Source: Flavobacterium denitrificans DSM 15936 (GTDB lineage Bacteria; Bacteroidota; Bacteroidia; Flavobacteriales; Flavobacteriaceae). From it: DNA of 64,000 bases. The translations under genes were made by a program, and so were the position numbers. The notes beneath the pieces were generated by a model. It did not search any database, was not told the origin of the DNA, and saw only the letters and a program-made list of their open reading frames with translations. The DNA lies in assembly GCF_000425445.1 (NCBI RefSeq), contig NZ_AUDL01000016.1, positions 1-64,000 of the forward strand. Direction: 5' to 3'. Shown here piece after piece: positions 8,268-16,543 of this stretch (position 1 is its first letter; every line of letters begins with the position of its first letter).

Positions 8268-8298
8268 CAAATGTACGAAAAAGTTTCCATATTTGCAA
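8268..8298 (-). promoter_or_regulatory. Promoter of the frameshifted small gene
   Basis: On the minus strand TTG (8296-8298), 20 bases of spacer and TACATTTG (8268-8275) match the Bacteroidota promoter pattern well. The predicted start of transcription is only about seven bases before the ATG, implying a very short leader. Confidence 0.65.
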
Positions 8299-8418
8299 GT
8301 TGCTTAATTATTTTGAAATACCGAAACTATATATTGTGTTCGTTAAATGTCTGTTATTTAGATTTTTTGTTTGTAGGAAATACTGTCAGAAGTAAATGTA
8401 AATTCTAATATAATTTTT

Positions 8419-9234
8419 ATGGAAACACCAGCCGAAGCCTACAGAAACCTGCAGTTTGCAAGTTTGGGGACCATGAGGAGCTGTACGAGTATCATCATGC
8501 TGGATACAACCACTTATAAAGCTTATGGAACTGGTGTGTTTATTCAGATTCAGGAGCACTATTTCCTTGTATCAGCCGCCCATGTTATGGATAAGCACGG
8601 AGAGTTTTTCATTTTCCTGTCTCGAGAGAAGGAGATAATAAAACCAGGCGGCGATACATACATCAATCGAACAGAGAATCGGGAAAAGGATGAACTTGAT
8701 ATTGCAGTACTGAGATTGGATGACGACTGTCTGCCACATATTAAGAGGTCATATAGTTTTCTACAGGCCGAGGACCTGGCCATCAATCATATCTTCCAGC
8801 CTTGGGAATATTACACTTTTTTAGGGTATCCCGCCAGCAGAGCAAAAATCAAATATAAAACCGATATTTTCGATATCACTACATTGTTTCATTTCACAGC
8901 TCCTATAGAAGCCGAGTACTATGCAGAGTTTGGACGAAATCCTTATGTAAATGTTGTAGTGTCGTACAATAAAAAACAGGTGTATGATGGCAGGAAGGGC
9001 ATTTTCAGCACAGGGCCGGATCTTTATGGCATCAGCGGGTGCGGCTTATGGTTCACCGATCCCTCAGATTTGAAAGCTGGAATTATAAAACCTAAATTAA
9101 CGGCTATAATGACCGACTGGTCCACTAAAAACAAAAATATAGTTATTGGAACGCGCATTGATGTTGTTACAGGTATGATAAAGAAGTTTCTTGATGTCAA
9201 TTTTCCAGAGTCCAAAATTGTCAGAGTTAGATAA
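8419..9234 (+). CDS. Trypsin-like serine protease (cytoplasmic, island-borne)
   Basis: A 271-aa protein with a chymotrypsin-fold signature. The triad is complete by motif: His55 in VSAAHV, Asp94 in ELDIAVLRL, and Ser206 in GISGCGLW; GTGVFI (37-42) opens the first barrel. It has no signal peptide or PDZ domain, unlike the Deg/HtrA housekeeping proteases, so it should act in the cytoplasm. It converges on the STAND-NTPase gene, with 116 bases between stops. Trypsin-like proteases accompany or are fused to STAND NTPases in some AVAST anti-phage systems, which makes a defence role plausible; the opposite orientation means the two are not one operon. Confidence 0.82.
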   Translation: METPAEAYRNLQFASLGTMRSCTSIIMLDTTTYKAYGTGVFIQIQEHYFLVSAAHVMDKHGEFFIFLSREKEIIKPGGDTYINRTENREKDELDIAVLRLDDDCLPHIKRSYSFLQAEDLAINHIFQPWEYYTFLGYPASRAKIKYKTDIFDITTLFHFTAPIEAEYYAEFGRNPYVNVVVSYNKKQVYDGRKGIFSTGPDLYGISGCGLWFTDPSDLKAGIIKPKLTAIMTDWSTKNKNIVIGTRIDVVTGMIKKFLDVNFPESKIVRVR

Positions 9235-9350
9235 ATTACTTATGACAAATAAAATTAGAACATTTGTGAATTTGAGATATGTTCATTTTAGTTTAAATTA
9301 GTTACCATGTACTTCAGCACTTCTTCAGTGGATGTGTTTGGGTATTCATC

Positions 9351-12293
9351 CTAACATTCAAGTTTTTTAAAGACGTCTTTCATGTCACTTTCGAGTATCT
9401 TATAAAGCCAATTTCTAATAATACTGTTCTCATCTACCTGTGAACTTCTAATTCCATCGAAGGTCGGTATCGGATAGCGGATGTAATCATTAATTCGAAG
9501 GATCGTTTCCATTGAAAATAATCGCTGGTACTCAATGTGCTCTTCAATATAAGCTTCTTTTTTATCATCCCAGTCTTTGAAATAAACATTAAAGGAATCT
9601 GTTTGGGAGGAACGATAGCCAAAACTGCCCCATTGCAGGATATCAGAATCTTTCAAATATACAAAGTACTCATGAGGCATTGTATTGTAGAAATTAAAGG
9701 AATTTTTAAATGTTGGGAAATTATATTCTACAAATTCTTTGTAAGAGGTTTCTAAATGCTTAAAAAAGGTTATCGTATATTCTTTTGCTTTTATTTCGCT
9801 GTATTGAACAGTACGGAAGTTATTACTGTGGACTTTTAAATGCTGTTCGTAAAGTTGCTTGGTTTTATCTAAAGTAACATCTGCAACAGGCATGTAGTGT
9901 TCCGTAATCTGTTCGTAACCTTTTTCAAGCAGTATATTCACAATTTTAGAAAGTGCTTGAAAAGGAGGCGCATCACCAATAGCATTGTATTCAGGTATTG
10001 GGAGGTTGTTCTTTAAAGTGTTTTCAATGATCTTTTCCAGTTCTTCTGCTGCAATATTCTTAAATCTGTAATGCTCGATAATTTTAAATCTTTCAACTCT
10101 GTTCTTTAAATCTAGCAGGTTGATTGGATAAAGACCTTCATATCGTGGAAGGCTGTAATCCTTTAGGTTATAATTGTAGTTCAATTTCTTATGATTGAAA
10201 TATAGGATTACGGCAAGTTGTTCCAAAAGCAGAATATCGGAGCTGAAAGATGAAATTTTTCCTTTTTTGATTATTTCTCTTAGCTGCTTTACAATGTCCT
10301 GCCTAATTACTTTAGTCTGGTCTTTCACAAAAAGGGAGACGTTGCTGGTGTAATACGATTTTGCGCCTGTCTTAAAAAAGGGATTATTTTCGTAAGGTCC
10401 ATCAAAGGGATCACGGAGATCAAGATGTATAATTTTATTGTTTATTTTTTTTCCTATTGGATAAAGAGCGTATCCGTCTCCCTTTATAAGGTCTTTCGGA
10501 AGAATGATGCCGATCTCACCTCTTGTATGGGGTGTGAATTTTTCTTTAAAAGCAGCAAAGTTTTCTTCAATATAAGCATCATAAGCTACTGTATAGTTAA
10601 GCGCTTTATCTTGCTTGAATTGAATCAGAGTGTTTTTATGTGAAGAACATGAGTTCTCGATATAAAAATCTAAAGCACTCTTGCTGATATGATTTTGATA
10701 AAAATCACAAAGGATATTATAAAACTCATTATCACTTTTCTTATCAAGTTTATGGCTCTGGAAACTGATGATGTAATCCCTGATTTTTGAATAGTAGAAA
10801 GATACAGTGTAGGAATCTTCACTGTTTGATCTGATCAGAACATTTCGGGTGAAAAGATCTTCCGGCAGATTAGCATCCAGCGCATATTCCAATTTTTCAA
10901 GGATGTAATTCACGTCAATACCTTCTTTTTTATGAATTTCAATATCATTATATTCATAATTCATAATTAAATTCCCAATCGCGGCAAGAGTCCTTAAACC
11001 CGTAGTAAATCCCATTTTAGTTTTCTCGAGGGTCTTTTTTAAATATTTTAGAATCAAATCCTTGTCATTGATTTTTTCAGGCATTTGTTTGCCGCTATAG
11101 ACCTCACTGAATATTTTTAAAAAGAAACCATTTCTCAGTTCAGGCAGAAGATCAGGTGAAATTGTGCCTTTCAAACCAAACTCTTTCTGGTATAAAGGAA
11201 GAATATTAAATAATTCCTGATCATTAAAATCAGTCAGTTCATAGCCCGGATTATCCAGACTACCACTATTCTGATGAAAATGATTCAGCTCATCATAAAG
11301 ATGGGTGGGAGTATTTTGAATTTTTATGATGCTGTTCCATATATTTGTTTTACAACTGACTATGATTTTTATTTTATCCGCATTCTTGGCCAGCAGAGCC
11401 ATATCACTTAATTCCTGTGCAATTTTTGGGTTAGTGCATTCGTCAATGGCATCAATAAAAATTAGTACAGTCTTGTCTGCAAATCTTCCAATTTCATTAA
11501 GTTTTTTTAATACAACATCTGTTTCTGTCCTGCTGGAAAAGGCAATATTGAGGTCTTGTGAAATAGCTTCCAGCGGTGAACTAATAATTGCTGCATTGTA
11601 AAAGAACACGAAGGAGTTTTCTAATTTTTGCAAAGCTAAAGAGCATAGTGCGTTTGTTTTACCAACTCCAGCCGCTCCGACCATGCCAAAAACAGGATCT
11701 TCAGAAGCTAAAAAGCTTTCAAAATTGTCCGTAAGATCTTTTCGCTGCACAAATAGTTTTTTTACGAACTTAGCGTAAGGACTTTCAGTATCGCCAACTA
11801 TTTGCCCCATGCGGTCATTGACCTGAGACTCACAGAAGAATCTTAAGTTTTCAGGAGACATGGCAATGAAGTTCCTCAATGCCTCGTATCTGATTTTTAA
11901 TTCATCTTCCGTCGATAAAACGTGTCCATTTTTCCAGAAGGCAGATTTTTCAGCTATATTGCCCGAAAGTTCTGCTTTTGTTACAGTATCATAAATTTTT
12001 GTTGAAATCCCATTTGATATTATGGTAAATGGAGCTATTTCATCCAGAAGTCTTGCATAGGAGATTCCCTGATCTCTGTCTTCTGCAGTTATTTGTTTCG
12101 ACTCATTTTTTACTTCGATGACAAATAGGTTCTTACCATGCCTTGTACAGAGCATATCAGATCTGCCAATTGCATGTTTTTTTCTCCCAAGGCGTATGGA
12201 AAAAGAATTTTCAAAAGATATTTCTGAAGCATCTATCCCTAGATCCTTTAAGTAAGGCAGTAATATTTTACCGGTAATATCAAATTCACTCAT
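9351..12293 (-). CDS. HSDR_N-like nuclease domain fused to STAND/NACHT-like NTPase
   Basis: A 980-aa three-part protein. Residues 1-110 resemble the N-terminal nuclease domain of type I restriction R subunits: GRSDML (Asp46), FVIEVK (Glu60, Lys62) and DQGISYA (Gln75, Tyr79). Residues 190-330 form a P-loop NTPase: Walker A GAAGVGKT (206-213), Walker B VLIFIDAIDE (276-285), then IIVSC. Residues 330-980 are a long region without motifs I can name, likely the helical arm and ligand sensor of STAND proteins. This order (effector, STAND ATPase, sensor) is that of AVAST-type antiviral ATPases, which cut DNA after binding a phage protein. Divergent from the DUF4365-like gene. The exact family is unassigned. 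Confidence 0.82.
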   Translation of the reverse strand: MSEFDITGKILLPYLKDLGIDASEISFENSFSIRLGRKKHAIGRSDMLCTRHGKNLFVIEVKNESKQITAEDRDQGISYARLLDEIAPFTIISNGISTKIYDTVTKAELSGNIAEKSAFWKNGHVLSTEDELKIRYEALRNFIAMSPENLRFFCESQVNDRMGQIVGDTESPYAKFVKKLFVQRKDLTDNFESFLASEDPVFGMVGAAGVGKTNALCSLALQKLENSFVFFYNAAIISSPLEAISQDLNIAFSSRTETDVVLKKLNEIGRFADKTVLIFIDAIDECTNPKIAQELSDMALLAKNADKIKIIVSCKTNIWNSIIKIQNTPTHLYDELNHFHQNSGSLDNPGYELTDFNDQELFNILPLYQKEFGLKGTISPDLLPELRNGFFLKIFSEVYSGKQMPEKINDKDLILKYLKKTLEKTKMGFTTGLRTLAAIGNLIMNYEYNDIEIHKKEGIDVNYILEKLEYALDANLPEDLFTRNVLIRSNSEDSYTVSFYYSKIRDYIISFQSHKLDKKSDNEFYNILCDFYQNHISKSALDFYIENSCSSHKNTLIQFKQDKALNYTVAYDAYIEENFAAFKEKFTPHTRGEIGIILPKDLIKGDGYALYPIGKKINNKIIHLDLRDPFDGPYENNPFFKTGAKSYYTSNVSLFVKDQTKVIRQDIVKQLREIIKKGKISSFSSDILLLEQLAVILYFNHKKLNYNYNLKDYSLPRYEGLYPINLLDLKNRVERFKIIEHYRFKNIAAEELEKIIENTLKNNLPIPEYNAIGDAPPFQALSKIVNILLEKGYEQITEHYMPVADVTLDKTKQLYEQHLKVHSNNFRTVQYSEIKAKEYTITFFKHLETSYKEFVEYNFPTFKNSFNFYNTMPHEYFVYLKDSDILQWGSFGYRSSQTDSFNVYFKDWDDKKEAYIEEHIEYQRLFSMETILRINDYIRYPIPTFDGIRSSQVDENSIIRNWLYKILESDMKDVFKKLEC

Positions 12294-12597
12294 CGATAGG
12301 ATAATATGTTTTGTTGGAAGCTAGCTAAATGAGATGTAAATTTAAAGAATTTTGATTTAGTTCAAAGTCTTTTGCTATTGACGATTATCTAAAATAAGTA
12401 TACTTTTTTTGTCTTGAGATTTTTCAAATTTGTAAAATTAATTAGAACTATCATTTCTTTTTCTCGTTATATTTATAGTTTTAAGCTTTTTAAAATAATA
12501 AGATTCACAAAATTCAAATTGAAGAAGCGCTGCATCTCGTATTCAAAGCCGATTTCTTTCTGAGTGTAACACTTTCCCTGTAAAAATAAATTAAAAT
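12294..12597. other. Divergent intergenic region
   Basis: These 304 bases separate the starts of the STAND-NTPase gene (minus) and the DUF4365-like gene (plus), so they should hold both promoters. The sequence is AT-rich with poly-T/poly-A tracts. I found no exact TAnnTTTG box on either strand and no clear operator or small gene. Confidence 0.5.
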
Positions 12598-14646
12598 ATG
12601 GAAGATTTTTTTAGTGAAATGCAGCTTCCTTTTGCCAATGCAAATGAAGAGCTTGAGACTATCTCTAATAATGCCTTTAAACCACTATTTGATATAAAAA
12701 AATTTGAGATCAGGTCAGAGATTGAAAAGGACAAGGGAATTGATTTTCATATTGAGCTAAAATTGCAAAAATCTGACGGAAGATCAGTCCATACTAATTT
12801 CAGATTTGCAGTGCAGTTGAAAGCTACGGATAATATCGTAAAAAATGTGGACGGCAGTTTTAGTAAGCAGATAGATTTGTCTAATGTTAACTATCTTTTA
12901 AATACTGGCATGCCTGCTTATTACGTGTTTTATCACATGCCGTCCAAAACCTTTTACTATGAAAATGTTAACAATTTTCTGATTAATATCGAAAGCAGGG
13001 AAAGGACCGATAACAAGCAACAGAGCTATTCACTTCGATTTGAAAAGCTTCTCGATAACGAAGCTATAGATAAAATTTATGAAGAAGTATTAAAAAAAGG
13101 AAAGTTTCAAAGGCTTATCAATGAAAAAATGACCTTACGCCCAAGCGCGCCACACGTAGAGGATAAAATTTCATTTGATGTGAATTTAAATATTACAGAC
13201 GATGCCGATATTAGAAATGCAATTGAATCAGTTGGTCTCATTTTAATAAATAAAGCGAAATGGAAGAGTATAATAGCATATCATAAAAAAGCTTCAGGAA
13301 ATGTGGCATCATCTGCTCTATACAACTTGATTCTTGGGATGGCGCACTACTATGATGGAAATATGTTTGACGCACTCAAATATTTTAAGGATGCTGATAG
13401 AGTGAAGGGCGAGTTATCAATCGATATGAATAATCACCTGCAATACTTTTATGCTGCTGTAAGATATTTCTTTGGAATAATTCTAGAGGACGAATTCAAT
13501 AAAATAATGGATAGGCTGGAAGCAGAAATGAATATTGGACTTTATGTTAAGCTTGAAAACGCGAAAAACGAATATCTAAAGAACAGCGGTAAAGATGCCT
13601 TAATAATTTTTAAGCATGCAGTTAACGAGATTATAGAAAGTTCTCAATCGGATGAGCATATTGTAATTAATGCCAGACGCGAAATTCTTTTTTATGAAGG
13701 TGTTCACAACAATATGGAATTTGTAAGACAATGCAGTGTGGTTTTCGCTCTGGAGGATGTCACTTTAAATAAATCGATACGAATTGGACTTGTAAACGAG
13801 AATGTTCAGGTGCATACAAACTGGCTAAAGAAGATGACAGATTTGCACAATGAGGCGATAACTAAAGAGGATTATTTTTCATTCTATAATTCTATTTTGG
13901 TTGAGGTGAAAATCAGATACCATTTTTTGAGCAATTTCAAAATTCTTTTTGATACCCAGGAAAGGTCGATCAGCGAGTTTACTGCAGAAATGAAAGAACA
14001 AATCGAAATTTTGCTGGAAAAGATCAATAATGCTGTGCTGTATTTTACAGAAGTAGGCCACGTTGAAAATCAGGCTGCCTCTATTTCGCTTCAATATGAG
14101 ATCCTCCATTTTTCTGATGATTTTATTCAGGCAGAAAAATCATTGAATGAATTAGAAAGAATTATCGATATCTATGAAAGTAAAGAACTCAAAAATAAAT
14201 TAGAGCTTTTAAAGAACAGGGGAACACAGCACGAAAATTTTAGGGATTTCATTTCGGAAAGCACAGAACGAGGGAAGAGAAACACTGAAATGATAAAAGA
14301 ATATATGGAAGAAATGAAAAAGATGGACGAAGATGAAGTTCAGGAGTTAGATATGGGGCACAAGGAGGTATTTAGGATTCACTTATTTCCTATCGGCTAT
14401 TTCAAGTTTCCAAAGATAAAAGTTGAAGATGTTTTAAAAGTGCTGAATGTGGAAGAAGATGGTAAAGAAAGTTTAAGGCAATTATTTGGAATGATAACAC
14501 CTGTTGTGAATATTTACAATGAGACAGTGCAAGGTGAAGGCTTTGCAAATGGAAAAGCGGATGATAAGGGAATTACAAGCTGGCAGAATATTTATAGAAT
14601 TAGAAAATATTTTTATGAAAGTAAGTTTTATCGCACCAGAGTATAA
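12598..14646 (+). CDS. DUF4365-like N-terminal domain with long helical C-terminal region
   Basis: A 682-aa protein. Residues 15-130 fit DUF4365, a PD-(D/E)XK-like nuclease domain seen in defence genes: EIEKDKGIDFHIEL (Asp49), FRFAVQLKATD (Gln73-x-Lys75) and a Tyr-rich segment PAYYVFYHMPSKTFYYENV. Residues 200-560 are almost all helical, with repeated short helices (YNLILGMAHYYDGNMFDALKY) that look like TPR-type repeats. No membrane segment. It is monocistronic, divergent from the nuclease-STAND gene and followed by a terminator before the integrase. The domain assignment is by motif; catalytic activity and target are unknown. Confidence 0.7.
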   Translation: MEDFFSEMQLPFANANEELETISNNAFKPLFDIKKFEIRSEIEKDKGIDFHIELKLQKSDGRSVHTNFRFAVQLKATDNIVKNVDGSFSKQIDLSNVNYLLNTGMPAYYVFYHMPSKTFYYENVNNFLINIESRERTDNKQQSYSLRFEKLLDNEAIDKIYEEVLKKGKFQRLINEKMTLRPSAPHVEDKISFDVNLNITDDADIRNAIESVGLILINKAKWKSIIAYHKKASGNVASSALYNLILGMAHYYDGNMFDALKYFKDADRVKGELSIDMNNHLQYFYAAVRYFFGIILEDEFNKIMDRLEAEMNIGLYVKLENAKNEYLKNSGKDALIIFKHAVNEIIESSQSDEHIVINARREILFYEGVHNNMEFVRQCSVVFALEDVTLNKSIRIGLVNENVQVHTNWLKKMTDLHNEAITKEDYFSFYNSILVEVKIRYHFLSNFKILFDTQERSISEFTAEMKEQIEILLEKINNAVLYFTEVGHVENQAASISLQYEILHFSDDFIQAEKSLNELERIIDIYESKELKNKLELLKNRGTQHENFRDFISESTERGKRNTEMIKEYMEEMKKMDEDEVQELDMGHKEVFRIHLFPIGYFKFPKIKVEDVLKVLNVEEDGKESLRQLFGMITPVVNIYNETVQGEGFANGKADDKGITSWQNIYRIRKYFYESKFYRTRV

Positions 14647-14781
14647 TTTTTTTAAAGAGGTACATAAACTATAATTTTTTAGATGACTTTTATTAAATAG
14701 ATAACTATACAAGACCTGCATAGTTTGCTAATAGAAACTTCATTTTAAAAATAAATAATATGCCAAAGACTATAACTGCAA

Positions 14782-14808
14782 AAGAGGCTCCAAATTTTGA
14801 AGCCTCTT
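14782..14808. terminator. Bidirectional terminator between DUF4365-like gene and integrase
   Basis: An 8-bp stem (AAGAGGCT / AGCCTCTT) lies between two convergent genes, 12 bases from the integrase stop. A-rich on the left and moderately T/A-rich on the right, it may serve both strands. Confidence 0.6.
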
Positions 14809-14819
14809 ATAAATGGATA

Positions 14820-16043
14820 TCACCTAAACTTGGATTTCAGTTTTTCCATATCTTCCATTATATTTACATCCAAAACCTTTGCATAGTGCTGTGTCTGCTT
14901 GGTATTGGTATGTCCCATCATTGCAGAAACATTCTCGAGTCGTACTCCGTTTCCTAAGGTCACAGTGGTGGCAAAGGTATGTCTGGCAACATACCATGTA
15001 AGATGTTTGTTTATACCGCAGACATCAGCAATTTCCTTAAGGTAGGCATTCATTTTCTGATTTGAAATTTTGGGAATGAGTCCCTTTTGCTGATTTTTGT
15101 ATTTAGAAATAATTTTCTCAACACTTGGCAGTATAGGAACATTGGCCCTAATGGCGGTTTTGGCTCTGCTGGTCATGATCCATAAATTTCCATTTGAATC
15201 TTCGGATAAGTTTCTTTCAGTCAGCACTAGGGCATCGACAGGTGCATAGCCTGTATAGCAGCTGAAAAGAAATATATCCTTAACCTTTTCCAAGCGGAGC
15301 GTCGGAAATATTTTATTTTCAATTGTATTCAGTTCCTGCTGGGTGAGGAAAACAGCATCTTTGACACTCAACCTGCCGTCATAGATGTTAAATGGATTTT
15401 TTATGATCAAATCCATCTTAATGGCGTAATTGCAGGCAGTTTTATACATCTTCATATATTTTACCACCGAATTGTTTTTGATGCCTGTCTGCTCTTTAAA
15501 ACTGCTCTCATATTTAAGAAACTGTTCAAGTTTAAAGACAAACGAGCTTGATAGCTCAGATGCCTGCATGTCTTCCTTTTTATAATTGCTATTGATGAAA
15601 CTCAAAAGCAGGTCTTTTGCTCTTTTGTACTTCTGCAGTGAAGCCGGCGCGCGTTCTCCTGAGTTAACTCTTTTGGTAAAAAATAAGTTGTAAGTGTCCA
15701 TAATTTCAATTATGGTTGGGCCTTCAGGCTGGCCGATTTTGACTTTTCCTGTAAGTTCAGCTTTTAATAATTGAAGGTTAACCTCAGGATCTATTCTGAA
15801 GAGTTCAGTAAATTTTTTGGCCGCATTAAGCTGGAAAAGATCAAGCAGATTTTTGATTATGATTTCCTTTTCAATTTTAAGCTGGTTTCTAAGGTTATTA
15901 GTGCTGGCCCATCTTTCTTTTAAAATGGCTTGTCCAGTTGACATTGAAATTTGTTTGTCATTGTAGCTCAAACGGGCATAGATTGGAGATTCACCGTTCT
16001 TATTTACTCTGTCGGATTTCTGGTAAAAAATTACTTTTAACAT
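14820..16043 (-). CDS. Tyrosine recombinase (Bacteroidota-type site-specific integrase)
   Basis: A 407-aa integrase. It has an N-terminal arm-type domain (first 100 residues, QKSDRVNKNGESPIYARLSY), a SAM-like core-binding domain (about 110-215) and a catalytic domain (230-400). Catalytic residues visible: Lys295 in SRAKT, Arg354-His355 in ARHTFAT, His378 in MMGHTN and nucleophile Tyr387 in QHYAKV. Box I reads CYTGYAPVDAL without the usual Arg after TG, as in many Bacteroidota recombinases, and box II has Tyr351 where His is common. It lies 264 bases from the 3' end of tRNA-Ser copy 2, its likely attachment gene. Confidence 0.92.
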   Translation of the reverse strand: MLKVIFYQKSDRVNKNGESPIYARLSYNDKQISMSTGQAILKERWASTNNLRNQLKIEKEIIIKNLLDLFQLNAAKKFTELFRIDPEVNLQLLKAELTGKVKIGQPEGPTIIEIMDTYNLFFTKRVNSGERAPASLQKYKRAKDLLLSFINSNYKKEDMQASELSSSFVFKLEQFLKYESSFKEQTGIKNNSVVKYMKMYKTACNYAIKMDLIIKNPFNIYDGRLSVKDAVFLTQQELNTIENKIFPTLRLEKVKDIFLFSCYTGYAPVDALVLTERNLSEDSNGNLWIMTSRAKTAIRANVPILPSVEKIISKYKNQQKGLIPKISNQKMNAYLKEIADVCGINKHLTWYVARHTFATTVTLGNGVRLENVSAMMGHTNTKQTQHYAKVLDVNIMEDMEKLKSKFR

Positions 16044-16110
16044 GTTATCTAGTTTTAAAATTAATAATCAAATTGAATTAAAAATTTTAAGAGAGCCCAT
16101 TGACAGCAGG

Positions 16111-16195
16111 GAATTCCCGGGGAATTCTTTTGTTTTAGTTACCCATTTTTGAGAAAAAAGATTCAAAAAAAGACTGGGTAACTAATAGGGTAACC
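16111..16195. repeat. Inverted repeats between integrase and tRNA (candidate att arm sites)
   Basis: GAATTCCC / GGGAATTC around one G (16111-16127) is followed by AGTTACCCA (16137-16145) inverted as TGGGTAACT (16175-16183) and a further GGGTAACC (16188-16195). Short repeated sites upstream of an integrase start and beside its tRNA target suit binding of recombinase or excisionase. Function inferred from position only. Confidence 0.45.
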
Positions 16196-16240
16196 ATTCT
16201 TTGATAAAACATGTGCTTTTTGAAAAGTGTGTAAAAACGA

Positions 16241-16274
16241 AAAAGCCTTTAAACACTAGTGTTTAAAGGCTTTT
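16241..16274 (-). terminator. Terminator downstream of tRNA-Ser copy 2
   Basis: A perfect 34-base palindrome: the arm AAAAGCCTTTAAACACT reads to its mirror with no loop bases left over. It starts 33 bases beyond the tRNA 3' end in the sense of transcription and ends in Ts. Confidence 0.8.
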
Positions 16275-16307
16275 GACTTTTAAAGTTTCTTCTGAAACTT
16301 CATCTGG

Positions 16308-16392
16308 CGGAGAAAGAGGGATTCGAACCCCCGGACCTGTTACAGTCAACAGTTTTCAAGACTGCCGCATTCGACCGCTCTGCCATTTCTCC
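16308..16392 (-). tRNA. tRNA-Ser (anticodon TGA), copy 2
   Basis: An 85-nt class II tRNA: acceptor GGAGAAA pairs with TTTCTCC, anticodon TGA in loop CTTGAAA, long variable arm, T-loop GGTTCGAATCC, no encoded CCA. It is identical to copy 1 over 74 internal bases. The 3' end faces the integrase gene, which suggests this is the integration target. It has a complete promoter and a terminator, so it is probably the main functional copy. Confidence 0.95.
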
Positions 16393-16424
16393 AGTATGTT
16401 GCTCTCATTGTCTGATTGCGGGTG

Positions 16425-16455
16425 CAAATATAAGACGGTTTTTCGGTTATCAAAA
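16425..16455 (-). promoter_or_regulatory. Promoter of tRNA-Ser copy 2
   Basis: On the minus strand TTTTG (16451-16455), 18 bases and TATATTTG (16425-16432) give a full Bacteroidota consensus promoter 33 bases before the tRNA. Confidence 0.75.
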
Positions 16456-16543
16456 CTTTTTTCGGGATTATTTTTAAAGTTTTTTAAAATAATTTCCAAG
16501 TGTCTAATTATCAATATTTCCGAAAATGAGGTTTTTCAAAAAG

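Larger units (their letters stand above)
5744..16387. mobile_element. Candidate tRNA-Ser-bracketed genomic island, about 10.6 kb
   Basis: Identical 74-base direct repeats lying inside two tRNA-Ser genes (5744-5817 and 16314-16387) flank this segment at an offset of 10,570 bp. A tyrosine recombinase gene sits next to the 3' end of the right tRNA, the classic layout of tRNA-targeted islands. Cargo is four large proteins with nuclease, protease or NTPase signatures plus one broken small gene. The differing acceptor stems mean the repeats are not a clean recent duplication. Borders are therefore inferred; the two tRNA genes could instead be old paralogues and the true left end could lie elsewhere. 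Confidence 0.6.

Noticed and set aside
8419..9234. Housekeeping DegP/HtrA-type protease
   Set aside because: No signal peptide and no PDZ domain, and it lies in an island; a cytoplasmic accessory protease fits better.
9351..12293. Type I restriction enzyme R subunit
   Set aside because: Only the N-terminal nuclease-like domain resembles HsdR. The NTPase has STAND-like motifs rather than SF2 helicase motifs, and no hsdM or hsdS is present.
16241..16274. 34-base perfect palindrome as an attachment site
   Set aside because: Its position just beyond the tRNA 3' end and T-rich end fit a terminator of the tRNA transcript; no second copy lies at the other tRNA.
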